A DNA stretch of 64,000 nt from Calothrix sp. NIES-4105 (lineage in GTDB: Bacteria; Cyanobacteriota; Cyanobacteriia; Cyanobacteriales; Nostocaceae), in the NCBI RefSeq assembly GCF_002368415.1, contig NZ_AP018290.1:7121717-7185716 (forward strand). Reading direction: 5' to 3'. The notes beneath the pieces are model-generated. The model worked only from the letters and a program-made list of their open reading frames with translations, did not search any database and was not told the origin of the DNA. The position numbers were made by a program, and so were the translations under genes. Positions 36,819-46,420 of the stretch are shown in pieces; the stretch's first letter is position 1; each line of letters starts with the position of its first letter.

Positions 36819-37364
36819 ATGGACAACGCGCGTTTAGTAAAAATCAGCAAATACCTTAGCAAGCACCTACGACACCAGCCAGAAAGAATAGGCATAGAAC
36901 TTTCCCCTAATGGCTGGGTAAAAGTAGAACAATTATTAGCAGCTTGCAAAAAACATCAATTTCCCATCAGCAAACAAGAACTAGAAGAAGTAGTAGCAAA
37001 TAACGATAAACAACGCTACTCATTTGATGAAACAGGCGCCTTAATTCGTGCCAACCAAGGACACAGCGTTGAAATTGATTTACAATTAGAACCACAAGTC
37101 CCTCCCGATATTCTTTATCATGGTACCGGACATAAATCTGTGGATTTAATATTAGAACACGGACTTTTAAAAATGTCTCGTCACCATGTACATTTATCAG
37201 CAGATATTGAAACCGCTTCAAAAGTAGGCAAAAGACACGGCAAACCAGTAATATTTATAGTTGATGCAGCAAAAATGCACTTACACGGAATTAACTTTTA
37301 CTGCTCAGATAACGGTGTGTGGTTAGTTGATAGCGTGGCGCCGGAGTATTTGAAAAAGGAGTAG
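36819..37364 (+). CDS. kptA: RNA 2'-phosphotransferase, Tpt1/KptA family
   Basis: 181 residues. Transfers the 2'-phosphate of an RNA junction to NAD+, giving ADP-ribose 1'',2''-cyclic phosphate. Catalytic motifs are intact: SKYLSKHLRHQPE (Arg, His), IRANQGHS (Arg, GHS), ILYHGTGHKSV (HGT) and SRHHVHLSADIETA. It is full length for the family. Bacteria have no known matching tRNA splicing, so the physiological substrate is open. A decayed parA gene starts right behind its stop. Confidence 0.93.
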   Translation: MDNARLVKISKYLSKHLRHQPERIGIELSPNGWVKVEQLLAACKKHQFPISKQELEEVVANNDKQRYSFDETGALIRANQGHSVEIDLQLEPQVPPDILYHGTGHKSVDLILEHGLLKMSRHHVHLSADIETASKVGKRHGKPVIFIVDAAKMHLHGINFYCSDNGVWLVDSVAPEYLKKE

Positions 37365-37365
37365 T

Positions 37366-37731
37366 ATCGGGTGGCAGCGACTTGGCGATGAGCGTCCGAA
37401 GCGTCCATCCCTAAAATATCGGGTGGAGTTGGGACAATCAGCAAATCGCATCCCCGTGCGAGCGCTCCTCAATCTCGACATCATTGGGACGAGCAGGCGT
37501 ATCGAAGATTATGTACTCGAACGAGTGCTGGCGCATTAACGAAAGCAGCTTCTTTTTCGCCGCTTTCCCTAGAATGGTAAACCACCAGGTCTTGCCCTTA
37601 TCGCCAAACGATTGGGGTCAGCGTCGATAACCAAGGTGGCGCCGTCTGAACAAAATAATAATGCTCCCGGCAGATAGCAGAAGTTGTTTTGCCACTCCAC
37701 CTTTGAAGGAACTCAGAGAGATGATAGGCAT
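37366..37731 (-). pseudogene. Decayed ParA-type partition ATPase
   Basis: On the minus strand, pieces in different frames match a ParA/MinD-type ATPase in order: MPIISLSSFKGGVAKQLLLS (the Walker A KGGVGKTT is damaged), LVIDADPNRLAIRARPGG, FEYIIFDTPARPNDVEIEE, and, after another shift, CDLLIVPTPPDILGMDA. At least two frameshifts and the lost catalytic lysine motif show it is dead. The short ATPase with FDTPARP is of the plasmid-partition type, so the locus probably came from a plasmid or integrated element. Confidence 0.82.
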
Positions 37732-38585
37732 AGCTCTCCGAAACGAAACATGGAAGCATCATACTCCTAAGAGGGTAGTATATTACCTGAATGTATGGAA
37801 ATTCGGGTACCCAAAGAAATCAAATTTTTGTACAGTTTCTCCTTACCCCATCAGCATTTCGTTTGCAAGGGTAGCGTTGGGACTTGCCTAGGTAAAGTTG
37901 TATATAAGTGATATTGGAAGCGCGCGCATCTCAAATCAAGTACTTGAACGCGCGCTGCGACCACTTTTTGTGCCATGTTGCCACACAAACACCTATGGGT
38001 CAGTTCAGTAATCGCTACGATACTTAAGTCGGAAAAAATATTGCATTAAACTTCTTCGCTTCAGAAGTTTTGTACATAAGGGATGCTCTTGACAGCAATA
38101 TTTAACTTTAAGTTGTTTTTACATTTCCCCTTTTATCGCCTACTTTATTAGAATTGGCTTCATATTTGTGCTTCTAATAATTCAGTGAATCCTTGGGTAC
38201 ACAAAACTTAAAATAGCGCTTACATTTATCTTAATCAAAGATATCTCCTGGCATAAAAGCTGTTGTACGCACCTTACAGCCTTGACATATGAAGACGTTC
38301 AACTTGTAAATAACAGGGCCATCTACGTTCGTATGTATAAAGAATTTTCGATAGCAACTGAAAAGTATCTCTATAAAACAGTCAGAGAGAGCGACTGCCC
38401 GACATTTGAGAAAATATTGTTGAAGCCAAGGGTAAATTTAAGGTTTCCGGGCTGACAAAATATTTTGAGTAATCTGCGCTCTCCTTGAACAACAATTATC
38501 ACTCTTTTTCAGGATAATAGTATTAAGCTATGCGTCAAGAGGTTTAATAGCGCATAAAAAACTGGAAATAGAGAGGGTAACTAAC
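37732..38585. other. Gene-free region after the parA relic
   Basis: Contains a GC-rich stem AGCGCGCG/CGCGCGCT (37919-37926 with 37949-37956). Otherwise no open frame or repeat I can support. A 76-codon frame at 37661-37891 runs antisense to the parA relic and is not called. GGCGCC is absent from here to 42.07 kb. Confidence 0.45.
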
Positions 38586-39785
38586 ATGACATCAAGTGAA
38601 TCGAATAATAGCGATGTATTTGAGGTAGATGGTTTTCATCTAGTCATTGGGGAACCAAATCTTATAGTATTACCCATCCCGGATAATCGCTCAGATTCCA
38701 ATACCTCTGTAGAAATTAATGTTTACTTTATAAACAATACACCAAACTCTTTTCGCCTTAGCCCCGATGAAACATTAATTCTAGAGCTTTTGGCATCAGA
38801 TGGTGAAGCACTGCAAGCACAATTAACTCCAGGTGATGCTGACATTCAATTAAATACCACTCCTGTAGAAAGTTGGGGACTTAAATTGAGGCGTTTGATA
38901 TCAAATTTAACCCGTTTTCCCAAGCAGAACGAAACAAGTAAAGTTGATACTCGCTTAATTGAGCCTGGGGGAGGTATAAATATACCTTTAGCAATAAAAC
39001 TACTTTGGTTTGATAACAAGCTTCAGCTTCAAATCCGCAACAATTCTAGCTACTTACAAGTAGTTTTTAGAATTAATAAATGTTGGTCTTTTGATAATCT
39101 CCGACAAGGAGCATATCAGTTTCGGTTTGTATGGGGTAGTCCCAGCAACGGTGAATTTGCCTTAGAACCACAAACGAGGGGAGGAATAAGAGCAGCACAA
39201 TTGGTAACTCAATTCGTAAATCTCAGCCTAATAGAATCTGTGGGAAATGACGACAATGCAGTAGAAGTAGAAGGTATCCGCTTTGAAACTTTACTGCCGG
39301 AACGTACTTTGATATTACCTGAGAAAAAACGCGGTATTGATACTCGTTTACAAATAGGAATTCTCATTACCAATAATACGCGTATCCCTGTCCGCTTCAG
39401 TTTTTTTAGTACTTTAATTCCTCAACTTATAGAAGCAAATGGACAGCAATTAAAGAGATGGTATTCCCGCACAGGTACTAAAAGACCATTATTATCTGAT
39501 TTTCCGTTTGTAATGCCTGGAGAATGCATAACCCTCTTCCCATATGCCTCAATATTTTGGCAAAAGGGTGAAGTGTTTACTCTTAGCATCGATGCTGGGG
39601 ATGGAGGCTTTTGGAATTTTGAAGTTTCCAAAGTAAGTAACTATCAAATTCAGTTTATCTACAAAAATAAATCTATAACACAAAAAATTTATGACCGAGA
39701 AAACATGAATATGAGCTTAATAGAAGGTCTTTGGATAGGGATGGTGTATACACCTAAAATAAAGTTTTACTTAATCCAGTATTAA
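38586..39785 (+). CDS. Hypothetical protein with two related beta-sandwich-like repeats
   Basis: 399 residues, family not recognised, no signal peptide. The two halves are alike. The first begins FEVDGFHLVIGEPNLIVLPI and contains VEINVYFINNTPNSFRLSP; the second begins VEVEGIRFETLLPERTLILP and contains LQIGILITNNTRIPVRFSFF. Both then have a long polar loop and a strand-rich end (RQGAYQFRFVW / VSNYQIQFIYK). This suggests two Ig-like or C2-like beta-sandwich domains from a duplication. The gene is AT-rich and free of GGCGCC, like the next gene, so the pair may be a later arrival. Confidence 0.7.
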   Translation: MTSSESNNSDVFEVDGFHLVIGEPNLIVLPIPDNRSDSNTSVEINVYFINNTPNSFRLSPDETLILELLASDGEALQAQLTPGDADIQLNTTPVESWGLKLRRLISNLTRFPKQNETSKVDTRLIEPGGGINIPLAIKLLWFDNKLQLQIRNNSSYLQVVFRINKCWSFDNLRQGAYQFRFVWGSPSNGEFALEPQTRGGIRAAQLVTQFVNLSLIESVGNDDNAVEVEGIRFETLLPERTLILPEKKRGIDTRLQIGILITNNTRIPVRFSFFSTLIPQLIEANGQQLKRWYSRTGTKRPLLSDFPFVMPGECITLFPYASIFWQKGEVFTLSIDAGDGGFWNFEVSKVSNYQIQFIYKNKSITQKIYDRENMNMSLIEGLWIGMVYTPKIKFYLIQY

Positions 39786-39834
39786 ACAGAAACGAAAATG
39801 ATATAAAAATAGCCATTTATCAGCCCTTCGGGCA

Positions 39835-39973
39835 AGGCAGAGGGCAGAAGGGAAGAAACAGTTTCAGGTATGCCTTTTTGCCTAGCCCATCTGGGTTTAA
39901 GACCCCGCCCCTACGAGCGGTCTTTAATCAGGTGGGGTAGAATCCCCATCTGATTACCTTCTGCCCTCTGCCT
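39835..39973. repeat. Nested hairpins between the hypothetical and PEP-CTERM genes
   Basis: Outer arms AGGCAGAGGGCAGAAGG (39835-39851) and CCTTCTGCCCTCTGCCT (39957-39973). Inside lie AAGACCCCGCC/GAGCGGTCTT and AATCAGGTGGGG/CCCCATCTGATT stems. A compact structured repeat that could terminate the upstream transcript. Confidence 0.65.
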
Positions 39974-40046
39974 CCATACTTCTGCCTTTGAAGAAGGCAG
40001 AAAAATACTATTTCATAACAAGTTAAAACTAACCAAACTTACAATC

Positions 40047-41672
40047 ATGTTATCACGCCTACACTCTCTTATTTTCTTAGCAACGACTCTGCTTGTCGCG
40101 CTACAAAGTCAATCAAGTTTTGCTGTCAAAGTTAATAACCCCTACGGAAGACCCGCAATCAAGTATTTTGAAGACCCTATAACACAAACAGCAGGTCACG
40201 TACAGCTACAGGCATGGCCTTTCTATGACCCTCGGTCTGTTTTAAACTTCGGAGAAGTCGTAGAGATTAAACCAGGAGGTACAGATAAATTAGTAAGCCT
40301 ACTCGAATATAGTTTTCGCCAGCCTGAATGGAAATTTGTACGTTTAGGTGGCTTAGAAGGTATCTTTAATATAACAGATTATACCCCTTGCACTCCTGTG
40401 TTTGGGGATTTGTGTGGAGGGTATCTAGATGGGACTGGAGGAGTAGGGGCTTCTTTCAAAATTGACTATACACCACTGGGAAATGACCCTAGAGGAAAAA
40501 ACGTGCATTGGATTCAACGAGTTATACACAATTATGAAATAGTTGAATTTGATTTTATCGATAAGCCTATTTGGCAGATATGGAATCCTTACTACGATAC
40601 AAGTGCAACTGCAGGACCAAACTACTTCATGGATGCTCCATATTATGCTCCTCCAGATAAAAACATCTATTTCTATGCTGAAACCTATTTAGTCGAGGAA
40701 GTAAAAAATCCTACAACCCAGCAGAAGACAGTTAATATTTATGATGGAGTTCGGTGGGGTTGGGAATATAAACGAGCAAACGTATTCAAAAAGTTTTCAG
40801 ATAGTCTATCTGCTGGTTATGAAAGAGATACATTTCAGCTAAAAGAACTTTCTCCAGGCGCAAAATACTATGCCTACATCAACAACGATTTACCTGGTAA
40901 TCAATGTAACCCAAATACATTCCTAGAAGGATATGGCGAAAATGGGGCTTGGTACTATGACAACGACAATAGTCATTTAGGAGATGGTTTTGCTTCTGCA
41001 TTTACAGGTATTGTCCCAAGTGATGGGACTATTGACTTAAATGTTCGTGCTGCTAATCCTGGTCGTCGTGGAGAGGATAGAGGCAATTATGAGCTTAGTG
41101 TTATGGTGTTTGACGACGGAGATTTACCATTTTCTGCTGGTGGTAGCGGAGGGGGTGGCGTAAGTAGAGAACGCCCAGGTGGAACTCAACAAAATCCAAT
41201 CCTTCCCAATGAAAGAGAAGGCAACTGGCAAGTATTCCGAAACGTTCCAGGATGTCGCTGGTATGACCCACACACGCCTTATGGATTTGAATTCCAAGCA
41301 CTTGATAACACTTTATTCAGTGAAATACTTGACTTTCCTATTGGTCCAGATAATCGGTTTACTGTCTCAGTTGGGGATAACATACTTGGTGAATTTGGTC
41401 CCGGACAAAACGTAGACTTTGTTTCTTTATTTGGTTCTGGTGTTTCCAATTTCAAAATCACTGGCATAGATTCCTTATTTGGTTCAACAGAAGAAACTGC
41501 TTTCCCTATTCAGCTAGCATTTAACGACCGTGTAGGTAGTTTTAAAATGCGCCCATTTTCTAAGGAAAGTTCTCCTGCTCAGTCTGTACCTGAATCAACA
41601 TCTGCATTAGGACTGCTAGCACTCGGCGCATGGGGTATAGTGAAAGCGCTGAAAATCCGCTTTAACAAATAA
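40047..41672 (+). CDS. PEP-CTERM-type secreted protein
   Basis: 541 residues. Signal peptide MLSRLHSLIFLATTLLVALQ ending near SFAVKVN. A large, aromatic-rich, strand-like body contains DNDNSHLGDGFASAF and a Gly-rich linker (AGGSGGGGVSRERPGG) near residue 370. The C-terminus VPESTSALGLLALGAWGIVK with a basic tail is a PEP-CTERM sorting signal, cut by an exosortase during export to the cell surface or matrix. It is followed after two bases by an O-antigen ligase gene and then a secreted heparinase-like gene, so it probably belongs to a polysaccharide export or attachment unit. Confidence 0.78.
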   Translation: MLSRLHSLIFLATTLLVALQSQSSFAVKVNNPYGRPAIKYFEDPITQTAGHVQLQAWPFYDPRSVLNFGEVVEIKPGGTDKLVSLLEYSFRQPEWKFVRLGGLEGIFNITDYTPCTPVFGDLCGGYLDGTGGVGASFKIDYTPLGNDPRGKNVHWIQRVIHNYEIVEFDFIDKPIWQIWNPYYDTSATAGPNYFMDAPYYAPPDKNIYFYAETYLVEEVKNPTTQQKTVNIYDGVRWGWEYKRANVFKKFSDSLSAGYERDTFQLKELSPGAKYYAYINNDLPGNQCNPNTFLEGYGENGAWYYDNDNSHLGDGFASAFTGIVPSDGTIDLNVRAANPGRRGEDRGNYELSVMVFDDGDLPFSAGGSGGGGVSRERPGGTQQNPILPNEREGNWQVFRNVPGCRWYDPHTPYGFEFQALDNTLFSEILDFPIGPDNRFTVSVGDNILGEFGPGQNVDFVSLFGSGVSNFKITGIDSLFGSTEETAFPIQLAFNDRVGSFKMRPFSKESSPAQSVPESTSALGLLALGAWGIVKALKIRFNK

Positions 41673-41674
41673 TC

Positions 41675-42958
41675 GTGAACTACATCTACACTGTCTTATT
41701 TTCTCTCAGCATTATTCTCATCAACCCATTTGGTACAATGCGTGGGGAAATTTGGACGCAACCAAAAGTATTCTCCATTCTCCTTATCTGCATACTCAAC
41801 TCACTCAATTTGTGGGAAGAACGCAAAAACCTCAAGCTTCCCCAAAGTTGGAAAGTCACCAAATTGCTGTGGGAAATATTCTTAGGAATTGGGCTAATCT
41901 CAACTCTTATTAGTCCCTACCCAATACGTTCGCTACTTGGTCAAGAGCAGATGGGAGATGGCTTACTTTATTGGTTGCTTATCGCAATTTTCACCCTCAG
42001 CAATGCCTTACTGCTGAGGGTTTATCCAGAACTAGCGCGCGCTCAACTTACTGGTTTAGTTATTGGTGGCGCCGTTCTTGCTATTAGTATATTTTCCCAG
42101 GTGATAAACTGGCGCCTCGATTATACTGCCACCAGTGGACAATTAATTCAAAGTAACATCCTTGCTTCGACCATCTTCCGAGGACACCAACCAATTGGGT
42201 TGTATTCGCATCGCGGTCATGCATCGTTTGTACTTGCAGCAGTTGCAATTATTACACTGGTAGGTTGGCAATGGAAATGGATAAATGCACGCTTGGCAGC
42301 AATTGCAGGCATTCTGATTATCCCAGCACTGCTACTTACTCAAACGAGGGCAGGATTATTAGCTTTAATGGTAGCAATCGTTTACCTACTTGGACGTAAG
42401 CATTATAAGTTTGTAATCCCTGCTGCCCTGGCATGTCTCTTAGTAATTGGTATTAGCACTACTACCCGACAAATTGATAATTTACCCCTGATTAAACAAA
42501 TCACGTCCGACCGAGTACATTTATGGCAAGTAGCAAACCGTGGTATTCAAAAACACCCTTTACTTGGTTGGGGTATGAACGGGTTTGGCGCCGCTTACCC
42601 GGAAGTACAATATCGCAAAAAGCTAGAAAAAATTATTCGCTTAGGTGACTTTACTTTTGACTACAAGCACAAGGACGGACGTATTTTAACAGCACAGCTA
42701 CCCACTGTTAAGGCACACAATCTAATATTGGATACAACATTATCAGTAGGTTTACTAGGACTAATCCCCTACCTCGCACTGTTAGGATTATGTTTGGTAC
42801 AAATCATCAACTCGCCTTATCGGGGTATTGAGGCAGTGGCAATTACATACCTTGCCTATACCTTTACCTGGTTTGAATGTGCCCAGTTTTCGCACATTGC
42901 TTGGTGGGCGCTTAGTTTCTTTGGTATGTCTAGTATCCATGAAAAAGTCACTTCTTAA
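41675..42958 (+). CDS. O-antigen ligase/polymerase family membrane protein (Wzy_C)
   Basis: 427 residues, about eleven membrane helices. The family signature is the large periplasmic loop: TSDRVHLWQVANRGIQKHPL, GWGMNGFGAAY and VKAHNLILDTTLSVGLLGLI, with conserved Arg and His. Such proteins polymerise or ligate lipid-linked sugars outside the membrane. It starts with GTG at 41675, two bases after the stop of the PEP-CTERM gene, and its end overlaps the next gene by 20 bases, so the three are one operon. GGCGCC reappears at 42069. Confidence 0.88.
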   Translation: MNYIYTVLFSLSIILINPFGTMRGEIWTQPKVFSILLICILNSLNLWEERKNLKLPQSWKVTKLLWEIFLGIGLISTLISPYPIRSLLGQEQMGDGLLYWLLIAIFTLSNALLLRVYPELARAQLTGLVIGGAVLAISIFSQVINWRLDYTATSGQLIQSNILASTIFRGHQPIGLYSHRGHASFVLAAVAIITLVGWQWKWINARLAAIAGILIIPALLLTQTRAGLLALMVAIVYLLGRKHYKFVIPAALACLLVIGISTTTRQIDNLPLIKQITSDRVHLWQVANRGIQKHPLLGWGMNGFGAAYPEVQYRKKLEKIIRLGDFTFDYKHKDGRILTAQLPTVKAHNLILDTTLSVGLLGLIPYLALLGLCLVQIINSPYRGIEAVAITYLAYTFTWFECAQFSHIAWWALSFFGMSSIHEKVTS

Positions 42959-44762
42959 AAACGCTACTATTATCAGTGGGTTGTGTTTGCTACTAGGCAG
43001 TACGCAATCTGATTCAGAGTCGCAATGGACTAGTGCGATGGAAACCGACTTTCAGCAGCGTTCAAAGGAAGTAATCACAAAACTAGCCCTTAGCAATTAC
43101 GGCACGACATCATTTGAAAGCGAGAAAAAATCTTACCCCAAGGCAATGATTGACTTTCTCGCAGGAAATAGACAAAAAGCCGGAGCGTTCCTACAATCCG
43201 AAGATGCTGATGCCCAAAGCCACAGCCATACATTGGGTATAGACTTTTATTCAAGCTTTACTCTTAAAGGGCAAGTCCGTAAATACTTTTATTTTGGTAA
43301 ATATCTTGACCCAGCATACAAAGAGCGTATGAAGCAGGCAATGAAAATTTTTACCGAATTTGACCCGTTAGATAAATATTTCCCCCAACCACGCAAGTTT
43401 TGGGCAAATTCAATCGATAATTGTAATACCTGGGTTGATTGTCGTAATACTGATAACCTCAAAGCAATGCGAGAAGTTGCAGTATATTTATTTGCAGAAG
43501 AAACTGGGAATGAAGAAACGCGCAAGCTATATAAAAAACGTATTATTCAAAATGTCCGTACCCTTTACCAAATTGGTCAAGGTGAATGGGATTCAGAAAA
43601 TTATCTAGGACACGCGGTTACTACATACGTAAATCTATATGATTTTGCTAAAGACAAAGAAGTAAAATCAATAGCTAAAGCTGCACTCGATTGGTATTTT
43701 ACATCCGGCGCCGTTAAATATTGGCGGGGTGCATTCGGTGGACCATCCAAACGCGATTATAGCCAAGGAAACTGTACCTGGTGTTCGCTTGCTACACACG
43801 AATTAGGATTGTACTTTGGCGATTCACCCATTGGAGATTCTAACCCTTCCCCCGATAGTGTACACTTAATTACCAGTAGCTACCGTCCACCTGCTGCGGT
43901 TGTCGCATTAGCAAGAAAACAATTCGCCAAGCCATTAGAATTACTCAATTCCAAACCAACATATGAAAACTGGAAACCGGGAGGTGATAGCAAACCCCAG
44001 TTCCACGAAACCCTTTATTTTGGTAATACCTTCCAGTTGGGTACATTAGCACAAGGTTCGGGTGGTGATTGGAATGGCTTTAAGATGATGGCTTATAACA
44101 AGCAGCGAGGAGTTGATTATTTCATTGCTGCCACTGGCAACGACCCGACCCAAATATCAAGCAGTTCCATCGGTGGTGACAATGTTGCCCAGTACCGCAA
44201 TCTGGTAATCTGGTTAAATGGTAAACCAAGAGCGCCGTTTCAATTCTTCTTACCCAAGTCGGTAAAATTAGAAACCAGCAATGGCATAACATTTATTCAA
44301 TATGAAAAAACCTGGTTGGCGCTAACACCAATTAATCTAAAAGTTTCGGGTATTAATACGAATTCAACCGAAAAAATTAAACAGCGCTACCCAAACGACC
44401 AAATTGTAACTGCAACAGGCACAAGTCCAACAATAAATGGATTTGCGCTCGAAGTTGGGGAACAGGAAACCCACAAGAGTTGGGAGCAGTTTAAACAGTC
44501 TGTATTGTCGCGCGGAGGCTTAAATTTAAACCAAATTAGTGATGGAATAGTTTCGTACCAGGGAGTTGGAGGAAAAGTCAAACTCCAATATCAAGATAAA
44601 GACTTACCCAAAGTATGGAGAAACGGACAATTCCACGACTGGCGCCACCATTACAAAGTTTACCAAAATGCAACGGCAACCAAAACCCCAATTTATCAGG
44701 GATGGAAGGAAGGCAAGCTAATTGTTGAAACTGGTGGGTATCAGTTCCAAACCCAACCTTAA
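42939..44762 (+). CDS. Secreted heparinase/polysaccharide-lyase-like protein (tentative)
   Basis: 607 residues from ATG 42939 (a frame open to 42828 overlaps the ligase further and lacks a signal peptide). Signal peptide MKKSLLKNATIISGLCLLLG. The first ~320 residues are helical with ENYLGHAVTTYVNLYDFAKD, as in an alpha/alpha toroid. The rest is strand-rich with HETLYFGNTFQLGTLAQGSG and GVDYFIAATGNDPTQ, similar in layout to heparinase II/III and alginate lyases. I do not recognise a secure family. It overlaps the O-antigen ligase gene, so it probably trims or remodels the exported polysaccharide. Confidence 0.65.
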   Translation: MKKSLLKNATIISGLCLLLGSTQSDSESQWTSAMETDFQQRSKEVITKLALSNYGTTSFESEKKSYPKAMIDFLAGNRQKAGAFLQSEDADAQSHSHTLGIDFYSSFTLKGQVRKYFYFGKYLDPAYKERMKQAMKIFTEFDPLDKYFPQPRKFWANSIDNCNTWVDCRNTDNLKAMREVAVYLFAEETGNEETRKLYKKRIIQNVRTLYQIGQGEWDSENYLGHAVTTYVNLYDFAKDKEVKSIAKAALDWYFTSGAVKYWRGAFGGPSKRDYSQGNCTWCSLATHELGLYFGDSPIGDSNPSPDSVHLITSSYRPPAAVVALARKQFAKPLELLNSKPTYENWKPGGDSKPQFHETLYFGNTFQLGTLAQGSGGDWNGFKMMAYNKQRGVDYFIAATGNDPTQISSSSIGGDNVAQYRNLVIWLNGKPRAPFQFFLPKSVKLETSNGITFIQYEKTWLALTPINLKVSGINTNSTEKIKQRYPNDQIVTATGTSPTINGFALEVGEQETHKSWEQFKQSVLSRGGLNLNQISDGIVSYQGVGGKVKLQYQDKDLPKVWRNGQFHDWRHHYKVYQNATATKTPIYQGWKEGKLIVETGGYQFQTQP

Positions 44763-44970
44763 ATGTATGTAAGAGCGATAACTCTCGTTACACCGCTAAA
44801 AACTAGAGACGTTGAATACTATGTATTATTTATTGCCTCTACTGAAAACAAAGGAATTTTTTTGAATATTATTCGGTTACACAGTATGATTTTTCCTTGA
44901 CTGCAAAGTTAATCAGAGTGTTTTGTTGACTTTGCGATTGATTTGATTGGCAGACACCAACTCAGTAATC

Positions 44971-46314
44971 ATGCAAAAAATCCTTTGTTTTACTACCGCG
45001 CTGTCTTGTAGCTTACTCGCACTTGTAAGTGGATGCTCCTCTAACTCAGATGGTAATGCATCTAACAGCTTAAATAGTGCTGTTAATGCAGTGGCGCCAA
45101 TCAAAAAGCCTATACCCTTAATTGTCGCACCGGATAACCCCGACCCAGCGACAACCGCTAAAGTTGAGCAATATCTAAAATCTATATCACCACTTGGTTC
45201 AAATCAGCAAACTCACGGAGTTTGGATGCAATCAGGTGATAAGCTTTTAGCAAATCATCAAGGTACCGTCCCAATTACCGCAGCTTCCATATCTAAAGTA
45301 GCCACAACGCTAGCAACGTTAAAGACTTTCGGACCAGACCATGTATTTGTTACGCAAATTGGTACAAATGGAACTATTGAAAATGGAGTTTTGAAGGGTG
45401 ACTTGATAGTACAGGGAGGTCAAGACCCGTTTTTTGTATGGGAAGAAGCTATTGCTTTAGGTAATACCCTTAACCAAATGGGTATTAAGCGAATTACTGG
45501 TAATTTAGTACTGGTAGATAATTTCTATATGAACTTTAGCCGTGACCCAGCTACTGTAGGAAGATTATTCCAAACTGGTTTAAATAGTCGCCTTTGGAAT
45601 CGTCAAGTTAATAATATATACGCAACACTGCCACCAGGTACCGTAAAACCCCAAGTTGTTATGGGAGGCAAAGTCAAAACCCTGCCATCAGTTCCCCCAG
45701 AATTTAAATTATTAGTACGTCATAACTCTTATCCCGTTGCTGAATTGCTTAAAAAAATGAACAATTACAGTAATAACGCAATGGCAGAAATGTTTGCTGA
45801 TGCAGTTGGTGGCGCCTCTGTTGTATCACAAAAAGCAGCAGAAGCAGCATCCGTACCTCCAAACGAGATTTATCTTATCAACGGTTCAGGGTTAACCTAC
45901 GAAAACAAAATCTCTCCACGCGCGGCAGTAGGAATGTTCCGAGCGATAGAAAAATATCTCCAAGAACGCAACATGACAGTAGCAGATGTATTTACAGTCA
46001 CAGGACAAGACAAAGGAGTTTTAGAACAGCGAAAAATTCCAAAATTCTCCGTAGTCAAATCAGGTAGCTTAGATACAGTCAGCGCATTAGTAGGAGCATT
46101 ACCAACGCAAAATCAAGGAACAGTATGGTTTGCAATAATGAACAAAAACGGTGATTTAGTTAAATACCGCAAAGAGCAAGACACATTTCTTACCAAGAAA
46201 ACAACAGAATGGGGTGTAGCCACAGCCTCACCAACTGAACTGGCGCCAAGTCCCGCGCGCAAAGACAAAATATCCAGCAGCGAAATAATCAGCGTACAAC
46301 CACAACAACAGTAA
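44971..46314 (+). CDS. dacB: D-alanyl-D-alanine carboxypeptidase, PBP4/DacB family (S13), lipoprotein
   Basis: 447 residues from ATG 44971 (a TTG at 44947 is in frame but gives a poor signal). Lipobox LALVSGC with Cys22. Penicillin-binding motifs: SISK (Ser106, Lys109), SNN (267-269) and KSG (363-365). The enzyme removes terminal D-Ala or cuts cross-links in peptidoglycan on the outside of the inner membrane. It lacks the long insertion of E. coli PBP4, as many cyanobacterial forms do. The last codons (KISSSEIISVQPQQQ) are present a second time at 48617, after the ATPase/nuclease pair. Confidence 0.9.
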   Translation: MQKILCFTTALSCSLLALVSGCSSNSDGNASNSLNSAVNAVAPIKKPIPLIVAPDNPDPATTAKVEQYLKSISPLGSNQQTHGVWMQSGDKLLANHQGTVPITAASISKVATTLATLKTFGPDHVFVTQIGTNGTIENGVLKGDLIVQGGQDPFFVWEEAIALGNTLNQMGIKRITGNLVLVDNFYMNFSRDPATVGRLFQTGLNSRLWNRQVNNIYATLPPGTVKPQVVMGGKVKTLPSVPPEFKLLVRHNSYPVAELLKKMNNYSNNAMAEMFADAVGGASVVSQKAAEAASVPPNEIYLINGSGLTYENKISPRAAVGMFRAIEKYLQERNMTVADVFTVTGQDKGVLEQRKIPKFSVVKSGSLDTVSALVGALPTQNQGTVWFAIMNKNGDLVKYRKEQDTFLTKKTTEWGVATASPTELAPSPARKDKISSSEIISVQPQQQ

Positions 46315-46316
46315 AG

Positions 46317-46420
46317 GCACGCTAACCCAAAGTCCAGTAAGCGCACGCTAACCCAAAGTCCAGTAAGCGCACGCTAACCCAAAGTCCAGTAAGCGCACGC
46401 TAACCCAAAGTCCAGTAAGG
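46317..46420. repeat. Four tandem 26-bp repeats
   Basis: GCACGCTAACCCAAAGTCCA plus GTAAGC, repeated exactly at 46317, 46343, 46369 and 46395 (last base differs). Followed by the related GGGCAGGTTAACCCAAGTCT at about 46419. Directly after the dacB stop codon. Confidence 0.9.

Noticed and set aside
37661..37891. 76-codon plus-strand frame
   Set aside because: It is antisense to the parA relic, which explains its composition.
46317..46420. Possible CRISPR array (four 26-bp repeats)
   Set aside because: The repeats are directly adjacent with no spacers between them, and no cas genes are near, so this is a simple tandem repeat.
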